NCBI RefSeq assembly: GCF_011250515.1
Contig: NZ_JAANOP010000008.1
Span: forward strand, 94,183 to 158,182
Length of the DNA stretch: 64,000 nucleotides
Origin: Aquirufa ecclesiirivi
GTDB taxonomy: Bacteria; Bacteroidota; Bacteroidia; Cytophagales; Spirosomataceae
Direction: 5' to 3'
Below are positions 8,221-17,374 of the stretch, one piece after another. The notes beneath the pieces were generated by a model. It saw only the letters and a program-made list of their open reading frames with translations. It made no database searches and was not told where the DNA came from. The first letter of the stretch is position 1; each line of letters starts with the position of its first letter. The position numbers and the translations under genes were made by a program.

Positions 8221-9576
8221 TTATCTATTTACAGGTTTTTGCCAAGGAGTACTTCCTCCCTGTTGAATGTAAGTCATTAATATCGTGTTCAATTTTTTTA
8301 CCATTTCAGGATTGGTGTTAACCAAATTATTTTTCTCCAATGGATCATTTTTCAAATCATAAAATTCATACGGTTGAAAGGGGGAATTTTGTAATAATTT
8401 CCATTGACCTAATCGCAAGGCATGATATGCTTTACCTCCATAAAGAATACCTCCCTCTCTTCGGGTAAAATAAATAGGTCGTTCAATGGAATCATCTGAT
8501 TTATTCAAAAGTGTTTTGGCAAAACTTCTTCCTTCAATCCTATGGTCCATTTTTCCTCCAACTAATTCCATGATTGTTGGGAAAATGTCCATCGACAAAT
8601 TAACCGCATTAGAATTTGATCCTTTTGGAATTTTTATTGGCCATGAAATGACAGTGGGAACTCGAAGGCCGCCTTCATACATACTTTGTTTTCCATCTCT
8701 TAGTCCACCGTTATTGGCTAAATCAGGTAAATGGCCGCCATTGTCGGAGGTGAAAACGATTATGGTATTTTCATACTGACCTGATTGCTTCAATGCATCA
8801 ATTACTTTCCCAATTCCATCATCTAGGTGCTCAATAAAGGCGACTAATTTGGCTCTTTTTTCACTAATCCCTGGATTTTTGAGAAGTACTTTATCCAACC
8901 ATTCCTTAGGCGGTTGTACGGGAAAATGCGGTGCATTATAAGCTAAATAAAGAAAAAATGGATCTTTACTTTTGGCTTGTTGATGAATATAATCCACAGA
9001 CCATTGTGTAAATAAATCTGTCGCATGCCCAACTGGCTCAATTTTATTAGTATTCAAACGCATAAAATTTTTACCATGCCTGAGATGTGTCCAATAATCA
9101 TCCATCATATCTTCTAACCAACCATGGAAATAATCGAATCCCTTTTCATTGGGAAGATTAGGAGATTCTAAACCCAAATTCCATTTACCAATGTGAGCGG
9201 TATGGTAATTCAACTTTTTTAAAGAGGAAGGCAACAAAATGGTACGTGGATCAAGATACCCCCAACTATTTTCAGGGTGAGAACGAATTAAACCAGGAAC
9301 CCCAACAAAGTCAGGATATCTTCCCGACATTAAGGAGGCTCTTGTTGGTGCACATACAGGAGAATTAGCATAAAAATAATCCAACCTCATTCCATCCTCG
9401 CGAAGCTTATCAATATTGGGAGTATTTAGATCTTTGGTGTTATAATAAGATACATCATGATACCCTTGATCATCGGTAAGGATGATTAATACATTTGGTT
9501 TTTTATGCTGACCTAATAAGCTTACTCCAGTTAGCAAGCTCAACAATATGACAAAAAAACTTTTTTTCACGTGCAT
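8221..9576 (-). CDS. Sulfatase (S1 family), secreted
   Basis: This is the third sulfatase of the locus and the first after the SusC/SusD pair in transcription order. A signal peptide covers about residues 1-22. Metal-site start NVLIILTDDQGYHD is followed by CAPTR at 75-79, a formylglycine motif with Ala and Thr at the variable positions. GKWNLG and FTSDNGG blocks follow. The length is 451 residues. It is separated from SusD by 141 bp and from the next sulfatase by three bases. DDQGYHD and CAPTR differ from its two neighbours, so it belongs to a different S1 subfamily and probably attacks a different sulfate position. Confidence 0.92.
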   Translation of the reverse strand: MHVKKSFFVILLSLLTGVSLLGQHKKPNVLIILTDDQGYHDVSYYNTKDLNTPNIDKLREDGMRLDYFYANSPVCAPTRASLMSGRYPDFVGVPGLIRSHPENSWGYLDPRTILLPSSLKKLNYHTAHIGKWNLGLESPNLPNEKGFDYFHGWLEDMMDDYWTHLRHGKNFMRLNTNKIEPVGHATDLFTQWSVDYIHQQAKSKDPFFLYLAYNAPHFPVQPPKEWLDKVLLKNPGISEKRAKLVAFIEHLDDGIGKVIDALKQSGQYENTIIVFTSDNGGHLPDLANNGGLRDGKQSMYEGGLRVPTVISWPIKIPKGSNSNAVNLSMDIFPTIMELVGGKMDHRIEGRSFAKTLLNKSDDSIERPIYFTRREGGILYGGKAYHALRLGQWKLLQNSPFQPYEFYDLKNDPLEKNNLVNTNPEMVKKLNTILMTYIQQGGSTPWQKPVNR

Positions 9577-9717
9577 TTGAGTTTAAAATACCCTAAATAA
9601 AATTCATTTATTTTCACAAACATGCTATGTTGATTTTATAAAATTGGGAAGGTCAGTTCGACACTTCCCAATTAATTGCACTATCAACTAACACTTAATT
9701 TTTATTGAAGGATCAAA

Positions 9718-11274
9718 TTACCACTTGGGGTTTTGAACTAATTTGGGATTAAGAGACAATTCACTAACTGGAATTGGCAATAAATTATAATAGTCTAGAT
9801 AACCATTCGGAAATTTTGTTTCAATTACCCCACCAAAATGGTCCTTTACCACGACAGGATAGATATCTTTCCCTATATTCCACCTTTTTATATCAGACCA
9901 GTATAATCCTTCCAAGGCAAATTCAATTCTTCTTTCCTTCCTCAATCGTATTCTGGCTTCTGATTGAGATAAGCCCTTGGGAATCGATGTAATTTTAACG
10001 TCTTTTCTCTCTGTCCGAATCCGATTAATGATTCCAATAGCTTCATCTATATTTTTATTCAATTCAATTAATGCCTCCGCTTTGGCCAACAATACATCGG
10101 CATACCTTAATACGATATTATTGATAGCAGATTGACCTGAAGTCGGCAAATTAGCCAGTTGATTTTCACGGTATTTGCGGGCACTTAAATGCTTTAAACG
10201 ATTTCCTGGATGATTGAATGCTCCTCCTGGATATAGGTAGTTTGGAAATCTAAATCCTAAAATATAGGATCCGGGAATAACAACGGTAAACTCTAAACGG
10301 GGATCCCTATTTTTAAATTTATTGGCATTATCCACCGGACTTCCGTCAATTGTCTCATAGGCATCCACTAAATTATCGGTGGGAACATACCTTGATCCTC
10401 GCGTAAAACTACCCGTTCCCGTACCACAAAACTGATCGTGAAATGAGCCTTGCGAATTCTCTCCAGATATATATTGTACGTCAAATAGTACTTCTGAATT
10501 ATTCTCATTTTCTTGTTTAAACAATCCTTCGTAGGAGGGGAATAAAGCATACTTATTCAACGCTTCAATTTGCTGAGAAACCTCAAGGACCTTTTCGTAA
10601 TTATTTTGGTACAAATAGGCTCTCATTTTTAAACCCAAAGCAGCACCTTTATCTGCTCTTCCAATTTCAGCAGCTTTTATTCCTAAATTTTGTATGGCTA
10701 CATCATAATCAGCAATGACCTGATTCCAGGTGACTTCTTTAGTGGCTCTCGGAATTTCCCTCGCCTCATCCGTTGACAAAGAAGTATTGGTTATTGGAAC
10801 TCCCCCATAAGCATCAGCCAATAAAGAATATGCCAAACCTCTTAAAAAATGAGCTTCTCCCTTATAGATGTTTTTAGCCGCTTCAGGTAATTTAACTTGT
10901 TCCAAAGCCTTCAAAAGGTAATTTGCTCTAAAAATAATGGCATAACATCTGGTCCATCTAAATGTAATAATATCGGCATCTGTCGCAGACAATTGTCCAT
11001 TTCCCAATTTGGTGATTGGGAAATTGCCCCAATTAAATGCATTCGGAGTTGCTCCATCTAACACTCCAAATCCAAATAAGCCTTCGTTATAAATAGCAGA
11101 CTCTCTTAGCAAAGCATAAACTCCATTTAAAGTGAGTTTAATATCGGCTTCATTTTGTGGAAAATTCGCCGTTGTAATCTTATCTTCTGGAAATATTTCC
11201 AAATATTGGTCAGAGCAACTTGTGCAAAAACTCAATAAAACTATGCTGATATATAAAAGTATATTTTTCATCAT
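9718..11274 (-). CDS. susD: SusD/RagB-family glycan-binding outer-membrane lipoprotein
   Basis: It binds glycan at the cell surface and acts as the lid of the partner SusC channel. The lipoprotein signal ends at a Cys in the segment SFCTSCSD. The N-terminal TPR-like helices (LTLNGVYALLRE, then RCYAIIFRANYLLKAL) and the C-terminal RKERRIEFALEG/YWSDIKRW blocks are diagnostic of RagB/SusD proteins. The 518 residues are full length. It begins one base after the SusC stop codon, so the two are co-translated. The substrate is probably a sulfated polysaccharide, judging from the sulfatases downstream. The symbol is a family name, not an assignment to starch. Confidence 0.93.
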   Translation of the reverse strand: MMKNILLYISIVLLSFCTSCSDQYLEIFPEDKITTANFPQNEADIKLTLNGVYALLRESAIYNEGLFGFGVLDGATPNAFNWGNFPITKLGNGQLSATDADIITFRWTRCYAIIFRANYLLKALEQVKLPEAAKNIYKGEAHFLRGLAYSLLADAYGGVPITNTSLSTDEAREIPRATKEVTWNQVIADYDVAIQNLGIKAAEIGRADKGAALGLKMRAYLYQNNYEKVLEVSQQIEALNKYALFPSYEGLFKQENENNSEVLFDVQYISGENSQGSFHDQFCGTGTGSFTRGSRYVPTDNLVDAYETIDGSPVDNANKFKNRDPRLEFTVVIPGSYILGFRFPNYLYPGGAFNHPGNRLKHLSARKYRENQLANLPTSGQSAINNIVLRYADVLLAKAEALIELNKNIDEAIGIINRIRTERKDVKITSIPKGLSQSEARIRLRKERRIEFALEGLYWSDIKRWNIGKDIYPVVVKDHFGGVIETKFPNGYLDYYNLLPIPVSELSLNPKLVQNPKW

Positions 11275-11275
11275 C

Positions 11276-14200
11276 TTAGAAGTTTAAATTAACGCCCAAA
11301 GTCACAATCCTTGGAACCGGGTATTGATTAGTGCTTGAATCAAACGTATTTTTTTCTGGATCGTATCCGTCAAAATCTTGATTCACTATAGTATACACAT
11401 TTTGCGCATTTATGTAGATATATGCTTTCTTTAACCCATATTTATTGGATACTTTCTCGGGTACACTATAACCAAGTTGTATATTTTTCAGCTTAACAAA
11501 ATCCACTTTATTTACCCAAAAAGAAGATTGAGAGCTATTCCATGAATTATCAAATCTGGCCATAGGAATATGGGTATTTGTATTTGTTGGTGTCCAAGAA
11601 TTCAACCAACGTTCACCTATCACTCGATTCTCATAAGTTAGATTGGTGAAATTATTTTGATTGAACATATTCACTCCCAAAATTCCTTGCATGAGTATAT
11701 TCAGATCAAATCCTTTGTACTTGAAAGAGGGAGAAATACCAAATGTCACTTTAGGAATCGTGTTTCCTATGGATTGTTTATCCTCAAAACCCAATTTTCC
11801 ATCTCCGTTGATATCCTCAAATTTCAAATTACCTGCCTTAGGTTTAAAACCATTGGCAAACATATGCTCAGATGCTTCTTTGTCTGATTGGTAGATACCA
11901 ACTACTTTATAACCATACAATTCCCTGAATGAATAACCCTCTCGGATTAAGTACAATTGGTCAGGTGATCTAGAAGTCCCAAACTTCGTTACCATGTTAT
12001 TGATATACGTGGCGTTCAATCCAATACTAAAATTGAGCTTATCTCGATCTGATATTTGATTATTATAGTTTAAAATAATTTCAACTCCATTATTTGTCAT
12101 CTCACCTTTATTCTCAAAGGGCGAATTCAAACCCCCTAATACCAATGGAATGGGTAATTGAACCAAAATATCTTGTGTCTTTTTGGTAAAATAATCTGCC
12201 TCAACCGATATCTTATTTTTAAAGAAAGACATTTCCAAACCAATATCAGTGGTAGCGGTTTTTTCCCAAGTAATATTCTCGTCAATTAAGTTAGTGATAG
12301 CTGCACCTGGAGCTAATTTGCCTCCATAGTTGTAACTCAACGCATTATTTTGATTTATTATAGTCAGGTATGGCCAGTAATCCGAGATATTTTGATTGCC
12401 TAATCGACCCCAAGAAGCCCTGATTTTTAAGTTTGAAATCACATCTGAGTTCTTTAAGAAATCCTCATCGGAGACTCTCCATCCAGCTGAAAAGCCAGGA
12501 AAATATCCCCATCGATTTCCCTCTTTAAATCGAGATGAAGCATCTGCTCTAAAATTAGCTTCAAATAAATATTTTTGATTGAAGGCATAATTTAACCTTC
12601 CAAAATAAGATAGAATACGCAAAGCATTCATATTTCCTGATCCCTGTATACCTGAAGTTCCAGCATCTACCTGAGTTAAACCCTCTTTGGGTGGACTACT
12701 TCGCCTTGCATATAACGTTTGAATTTTATTTGATTCAATTTGGGTTCCGGCAATTACTGCTACGTCATGTAGTTGATTAAAGGTCTTAGAATAATTGATG
12801 GTAGAAAATAAATTGGTATTAAAACCCGAGATGTTTCCTCTATTAATTTCTAAACCTTCTCGATTAAAATTCTTAGTAATTGTTTCGATACCAGAATCTG
12901 TATAACCAAAAACACTCGAATTATATCGATCTACTAAATTCCATGTGCCATTCGCAGCAAAGGTTGTTTTAAGTGACAGATGCTTGGTAAAATTCACTTC
13001 GGCTGTTGCATTGATTGAAAGTAAATTTTCTTGCGTAGAGGTTTGACCGTTAGCTGCATCAATTAATGGATTTCGATTATCATAAAGTAATGCACCATTT
13101 TTATCCGTCACTTGAACAGATCCAAATCGACCATCTCGTGCATAAGGTGCAATAAAAGGTGCAGCACCACTTAGCATATCAAAAACTCGTCCTAGTGAAC
13201 CATAAGTAATATCCGCATAAGGCTCTTTAGATAATCTATTGATATAACTAACTCGCCCGCTAATTTTCAACCAATTATTAATTTTTGAATCTAGATTAGC
13301 TCTTAGACTAAATCTTTGTGAATTGGTATTGGCAACCATTCCCTCTTGATTCAAATAATTAAAAGACAAAAAAGTGGAAGTTTGTGCCGATCCACCACGA
13401 ATTGATACATTATGTTCTTGTATTTTGGCTGGCTTAAATAATTCAGAAAACCAATTGGTATTGGGATATTTATATGGATCAGTTCCAGTTTTAAATGCAT
13501 TGATTAAATCTGTTGAATACAAAGGACTAGCTCCATCATTAACTAAGGCTTGATTGCTCAATTCCATATTTTGAGCACTATTATTTATCGTTTTATACCG
13601 CATTCCTAAGGTTTGAACACCTACATAAGAATTTACATTCACTTGCATTTTCTCATTATTCTTACCCATTTTGGTCGTAATCAATACGACACCATTTGCC
13701 GCTTTTGAACCAAAAATGGCCGCACTAGCTGCATCTTTCAAAACCGATATAGATTCAATATCCGAAGGATTTAACTGCTCAAATGTTCCCTCCACACCAT
13801 CTACTATGATCAATGGATTGGCGTTATTTAATGTCCCCCAACCTCGCACGCGTATTTGAGAACCATCACTTCCAGGCTTTCCTGAATTTTGACTTACCCA
13901 AACTCCCGAGGCGGTTCCACCTAAGGCTTGTGAGGAGTTAGTTAAAGGCCTATTATTAATCTTTTCATCAAATTTGATGGTAGAAATAGAACCTGTTAAA
14001 TTAACTTTTTGAGTACTTCCATATCCTACAACTACGACCTCATCTAATGCTGTAACGTCAGGTTTTAAGGATATTTCCAATTGTAATTTATCTCTTACCC
14101 CAATTTCTTGACTTAAATAACCAACAAAGGAGAACAAAAGGACAGCATTTTCATCCGCGATATTGATTGTAAAGTTTCCATCGGAATCCGATTGTGTTCC

Positions 14201-14692
14201 TTTAGTAGTTCCTTTGACACTAATATTGACACCAGGCATTCCTTGTCCCGTTTCATCTTTTACTTTTCCAGAAACAGCCCTTTCTGCCAATTGACGTATA
14301 TTCAAAGGTGGAACTTGGGAGCCTTCATCTTGATTATTTCGAAGAATAATTCTATTTTCTTTAATTAGATACTCGACTGATAAGGGAGCTAGCAATTCTT
14401 GTAATACCCAATCGAGCCTTTTTTTATTTACATTAATATTGACCTTTTGTAACATATTGATGTTACTCGAACTATAGACAAATTTCACTTTGGCTTGCTT
14501 TTCTAATTGGTTCAGTACTTTTTTAATTTCGACGCTTTCCATTTGCAAGGATACCTGCTGACTTAAGTCTAATTGACTCAAAGCAGGGTGTGCGTATGAA
14601 AAAGTGCAAAAAACTAAACTAATTACTAATTGCTGGAAGGAAATTTTCATAGTAATCCAAAGTAGTTTTGGAAACAGATGTGATTTGTTCAT
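11276..14692 (-). CDS. susC: SusC/RagA-family TonB-dependent transporter with STN signalling domain
   Basis: This is an outer-membrane channel importing oligosaccharides with TonB energy. Order: a long signal region (to about residue 39), an STN domain (about 50-120), a carboxypeptidase-regulatory-like beta domain (about 138-215), a plug with the SusC signature LDEVVVVGYG, then the 22-strand barrel ending in a terminal Phe. The STN domain is the part that contacts FecR-type anti-sigma factors, and such a gene lies directly upstream, so this receptor probably also reports substrate binding to the sigma factor. The 1138 residues are normal for an STN-bearing SusC. A 132-bp gap with a long perfect palindrome separates it from fecR. 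Confidence 0.94.
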   Translation of the reverse strand: MNKSHLFPKLLWITMKISFQQLVISLVFCTFSYAHPALSQLDLSQQVSLQMESVEIKKVLNQLEKQAKVKFVYSSSNINMLQKVNINVNKKRLDWVLQELLAPLSVEYLIKENRIILRNNQDEGSQVPPLNIRQLAERAVSGKVKDETGQGMPGVNISVKGTTKGTQSDSDGNFTINIADENAVLLFSFVGYLSQEIGVRDKLQLEISLKPDVTALDEVVVVGYGSTQKVNLTGSISTIKFDEKINNRPLTNSSQALGGTASGVWVSQNSGKPGSDGSQIRVRGWGTLNNANPLIIVDGVEGTFEQLNPSDIESISVLKDAASAAIFGSKAANGVVLITTKMGKNNEKMQVNVNSYVGVQTLGMRYKTINNSAQNMELSNQALVNDGASPLYSTDLINAFKTGTDPYKYPNTNWFSELFKPAKIQEHNVSIRGGSAQTSTFLSFNYLNQEGMVANTNSQRFSLRANLDSKINNWLKISGRVSYINRLSKEPYADITYGSLGRVFDMLSGAAPFIAPYARDGRFGSVQVTDKNGALLYDNRNPLIDAANGQTSTQENLLSINATAEVNFTKHLSLKTTFAANGTWNLVDRYNSSVFGYTDSGIETITKNFNREGLEINRGNISGFNTNLFSTINYSKTFNQLHDVAVIAGTQIESNKIQTLYARRSSPPKEGLTQVDAGTSGIQGSGNMNALRILSYFGRLNYAFNQKYLFEANFRADASSRFKEGNRWGYFPGFSAGWRVSDEDFLKNSDVISNLKIRASWGRLGNQNISDYWPYLTIINQNNALSYNYGGKLAPGAAITNLIDENITWEKTATTDIGLEMSFFKNKISVEADYFTKKTQDILVQLPIPLVLGGLNSPFENKGEMTNNGVEIILNYNNQISDRDKLNFSIGLNATYINNMVTKFGTSRSPDQLYLIREGYSFRELYGYKVVGIYQSDKEASEHMFANGFKPKAGNLKFEDINGDGKLGFEDKQSIGNTIPKVTFGISPSFKYKGFDLNILMQGILGVNMFNQNNFTNLTYENRVIGERWLNSWTPTNTNTHIPMARFDNSWNSSQSSFWVNKVDFVKLKNIQLGYSVPEKVSNKYGLKKAYIYINAQNVYTIVNQDFDGYDPEKNTFDSSTNQYPVPRIVTLGVNLNF

Positions 14693-14726
14693 ACTTTTAC
14701 GTAGTTAAGATTTTACGATCATTAGC

Positions 14727-14753
14727 TATTTCTATTAAACTTTAATAGAAATA
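14727..14753. promoter_or_regulatory. Perfect 27-bp palindrome between fecR and susC
   Basis: TATTTCTATTAAA is followed by a single C and then its exact reverse complement: 13 bp per arm. It lies about 35 bp upstream of the SusC start on the minus strand. It could be an operator or a transcript hairpin setting expression of susC relative to the regulators. The loop is too tight for an ordinary terminator hairpin and no T tract is apparent. Confidence 0.5.
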
Positions 14754-14824
14754 AGGGCCGGGGATGCGCCAACATCTTCGGCTCATTTTTTTATGTGTTT
14801 AAGAACTGTTCATCATAATATGAT

Positions 14825-15844
14825 TTAATTACACGACTTACCATTAATAAAGATCGTAGAACCTCTAATTTCAAACTTGGCATTAACAGAGGAACAAGCC
14901 AATTCTAGCTGCTTGTACAAATTCAATCCCCATAAATCCCCAGTAAACAGACACTTTTCTATTTCTTTATTCACGAATATGATATCAACTCCATAGTAAT
15001 ATTTGAATCGATCTTTTAATGCTCCAAATTGAATTTCATCAAAAATAAAATCTGATTTTTGTAGACCTGGAACGATTAAAATTGGCTCCTCAACAATGCT
15101 TTCTTGAATAGTTTGATTTTCTACATTGTATACGGCTTTCATATTTGGAGTTAAAACCACCCCATTCAATTTTCGAAGACTTTCATCCTTAGATTTCAGA
15201 TAGACAGATACCTTTCCGCTTAATACAGCTACTTCAATGGATTTAGTTCTGTTGTCTAATCCCACTTTGAAGCTTGTCCCTAAAACTTCGGTAACCAAAT
15301 CACCCGTTCGAACTAAAAATGGTTTTTTCTCATTTCTAGCGACTTTAAAATAACCTTTCCCTTTTAAAAATACAGTCCTGTTCAATTTCCCAAAATCTTC
15401 TGAAACGAGTAAGCTGGAATTCTTTTCCAAAATTACCGTACTACCATCTGGAAGTTGAAGTTTTTGATTGTTGTTAGAGCTATTTCGAGTCTCTAAACCA
15501 TTACTTTCAAGGACAGAATTTTGAAATAATTCAGGGTATTTTAAATAAATAGAAATACTTAATATCAAGAACAAACTTGCAGCCAGAGAAATTTTAAGTA
15601 TACCTGACAAGTGAATAAATCTAAAATTATTCTCTTTTGGGAGAATCGTAGCACTCATTTTATTCCAAAGTCTATCCTCTTCTTCCTGAATAGTATGTTC
15701 ATCAAATAAGTGATTTAAATCAGCATGAATATTTAGACTATCAGATGTTATGCTCTCCAACAAAGCCTTTTCCTCAGGAGTACAATTTCCCTCTTCATAT
15801 TTATGCAATAAATGATCAAATTCGTGCGTCTTCATAAAATTCAT
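14825..15844 (-). CDS. fecR: FecR-family anti-sigma factor
   Basis: This is an inner-membrane anti-sigma factor that passes the signal from the STN domain of the SusC receptor to the ECF sigma factor. The cytoplasmic N-terminal part (about 1-80) is followed by one membrane helix (ILKISLAASLFLILSISIYL). The periplasmic FecR domain includes LPDGSTVILEKNSSL and TEVLGTSFKV. A C-terminal DUF4974 domain (about 265-335) is typical of Bacteroidota PUL regulators. The start codon lies one base after the sigma-factor stop, so the two are co-translated. Confidence 0.93.
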   Translation of the reverse strand: MNFMKTHEFDHLLHKYEEGNCTPEEKALLESITSDSLNIHADLNHLFDEHTIQEEEDRLWNKMSATILPKENNFRFIHLSGILKISLAASLFLILSISIYLKYPELFQNSVLESNGLETRNSSNNNQKLQLPDGSTVILEKNSSLLVSEDFGKLNRTVFLKGKGYFKVARNEKKPFLVRTGDLVTEVLGTSFKVGLDNRTKSIEVAVLSGKVSVYLKSKDESLRKLNGVVLTPNMKAVYNVENQTIQESIVEEPILIVPGLQKSDFIFDEIQFGALKDRFKYYYGVDIIFVNKEIEKCLFTGDLWGLNLYKQLELACSSVNAKFEIRGSTIFINGKSCN

Positions 15845-15845
15845 A

Positions 15846-16409
15846 TTAATTAGCCGAGTAAAAATTCTTAAAGTTCTTCTTCAAAAACTTCATCGATTTA
15901 GTTAAATGATACTCTACAGCTTTCTCAGACAATGCTAATTGAGAAGCTATAAGTTTCACTGGAATTTCATCGATTTTACTCATTCTAAAAATTAAGGCAG
16001 TTTTCTCAGGCATTTTTTGTAATAAGGCATTTAATCTCTTTTCAAATTCTTCTGAATATATCATATCATCAGAAGTACTCGTTTCATGTAGTTGATTCAA
16101 TAATTGAAACTCTCTAAACCTTCTAAGTGTCATTTGACTACGAATGGATTTATTTATTAAATTCCTACTAGATATAAATAAGTAAACTTTCAAGTTTTCA
16201 ATTTTGAGCTCCTCTCTCCTATTCCACAAACTAAGCATTAGGTCGTGCAGAATTTCTTCCGAGTCCTCCTTTGAACCTAAATTATGGTAAACATAACCGT
16301 ACACTGACTTCCAATATCTTCTATAAATCACCTCAAAAGCCTTATGATCTCCTTTTTGGAGGAGTATCAATAATGCTTCATCGCTTAATTGACTTAAGAC
16401 TTCTGACAT
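15846..16409 (-). CDS. ECF-type RNA polymerase sigma factor (FecI-like)
   Basis: This sigma-70 family ECF factor presumably drives the susCD/sulfatase genes when released by FecR. Region 2 includes FEVIYRRYWKSVYGYVYHNL and EEILHDLMLSLWNRRE. Region 4 (about 130-180) includes IPVKLIASQLALSEKAVEYHLTKSMKFLKK, a helix-turn-helix. The length is 187 residues, as expected. It is the first gene of the minus-strand cluster and is preceded by a gene-free stretch of about 960 bp. Confidence 0.93.
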   Translation of the reverse strand: MSEVLSQLSDEALLILLQKGDHKAFEVIYRRYWKSVYGYVYHNLGSKEDSEEILHDLMLSLWNRREELKIENLKVYLFISSRNLINKSIRSQMTLRRFREFQLLNQLHETSTSDDMIYSEEFEKRLNALLQKMPEKTALIFRMSKIDEIPVKLIASQLALSEKAVEYHLTKSMKFLKKNFKNFYSAN

Positions 16410-17374
16410 GGATTTTTAACAATTTTGACTAAGGTTCCTCTCGAATCGAAAACCCCTAAATATTTTTATATTTATTTATTAAATAATTACAAAACTTTCA
16501 ATTTGTATGATCAAATGGTGGCTAGAATAGTTTAAAAAGAAATTCAAATAGATGATGAGGAAATTGACATCGTAAGCTAAAAGCTAAATAAAATGTCCAT
16601 TTTGAATAAATTATATATCAATAATGATCCATTCGAATGGGTATGAAGAAGGTAGTGTGGTGATACATATTTAAAAAACTATTTTTGATGAAGATGAATA
16701 TTCTCCCACTAAATCCATTTATAATTGATAGTAATATAAGACCCAAATTCCAATGAAATAAAGACAAAATTTATCACAAATTTGAAATCTGATAATAATA
16801 AAATGTTGAATAAGTGAATACAAATAACCGAAATTAAACGAATTAGAATATATCGAATTCAACCAAGGGTTGATTTACAAATGGTCGATTAATTTACGTT
16901 TTATATTTTCTAAAGCTCCTCTTTTCATGAAAACCAATTATATTGATTTTTATGCGTATCGGAATATACAAAGTCTAGCTTTATCTTGGACTATGTTCTA
17001 GCAGAGGAAGTCGAATCATATTGCAATATCCCTCCAGAATTGATTAGTTATTTTAGAATGAACACCAAAAAAAATAGCCAATTTGAATTTGATTGTAAAT
17101 TAAATGATACATTTAACTCAATGATATCAAACTTCTATTGATGAGATTATACTTAAAATGACCCATTGCACAAAGAATCCGATCTAATTCGCCTCAGAAT
17201 AAAAATCAATTACCGCCTAATTCATCATAGACCAACACATGTTTTGTGATTTTGGATTTTGCCTAATGATAGTCATTAAAAGATTATTGAAATCTAATTC
17301 CTGTTCATTTTATACACTCTAATTTCTTTGTTATCCTTCTCGGGTACAAAATATTGGAATAAACATGTCAATTT
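16410..17374. other. Long gene-free AT-rich region
   Basis: Nearly 1 kb separates the sigma gene (minus) from the PQQ dehydrogenase gene (plus). It must hold both divergent promoters. One stretch of 64 codons is open on the plus strand from 16947 to 17141, but it has no start codon near its beginning and no family I recognise. It may be a gene relic. No hairpin, repeat or RNA gene stood out. Confidence 0.5.

Noticed and set aside
16947-17141. Open stretch of 64 codons in the long gene-free region
   Set aside because: It has no start codon near its beginning and no recognisable family, so I kept it only as a note in the region entry and a finding.
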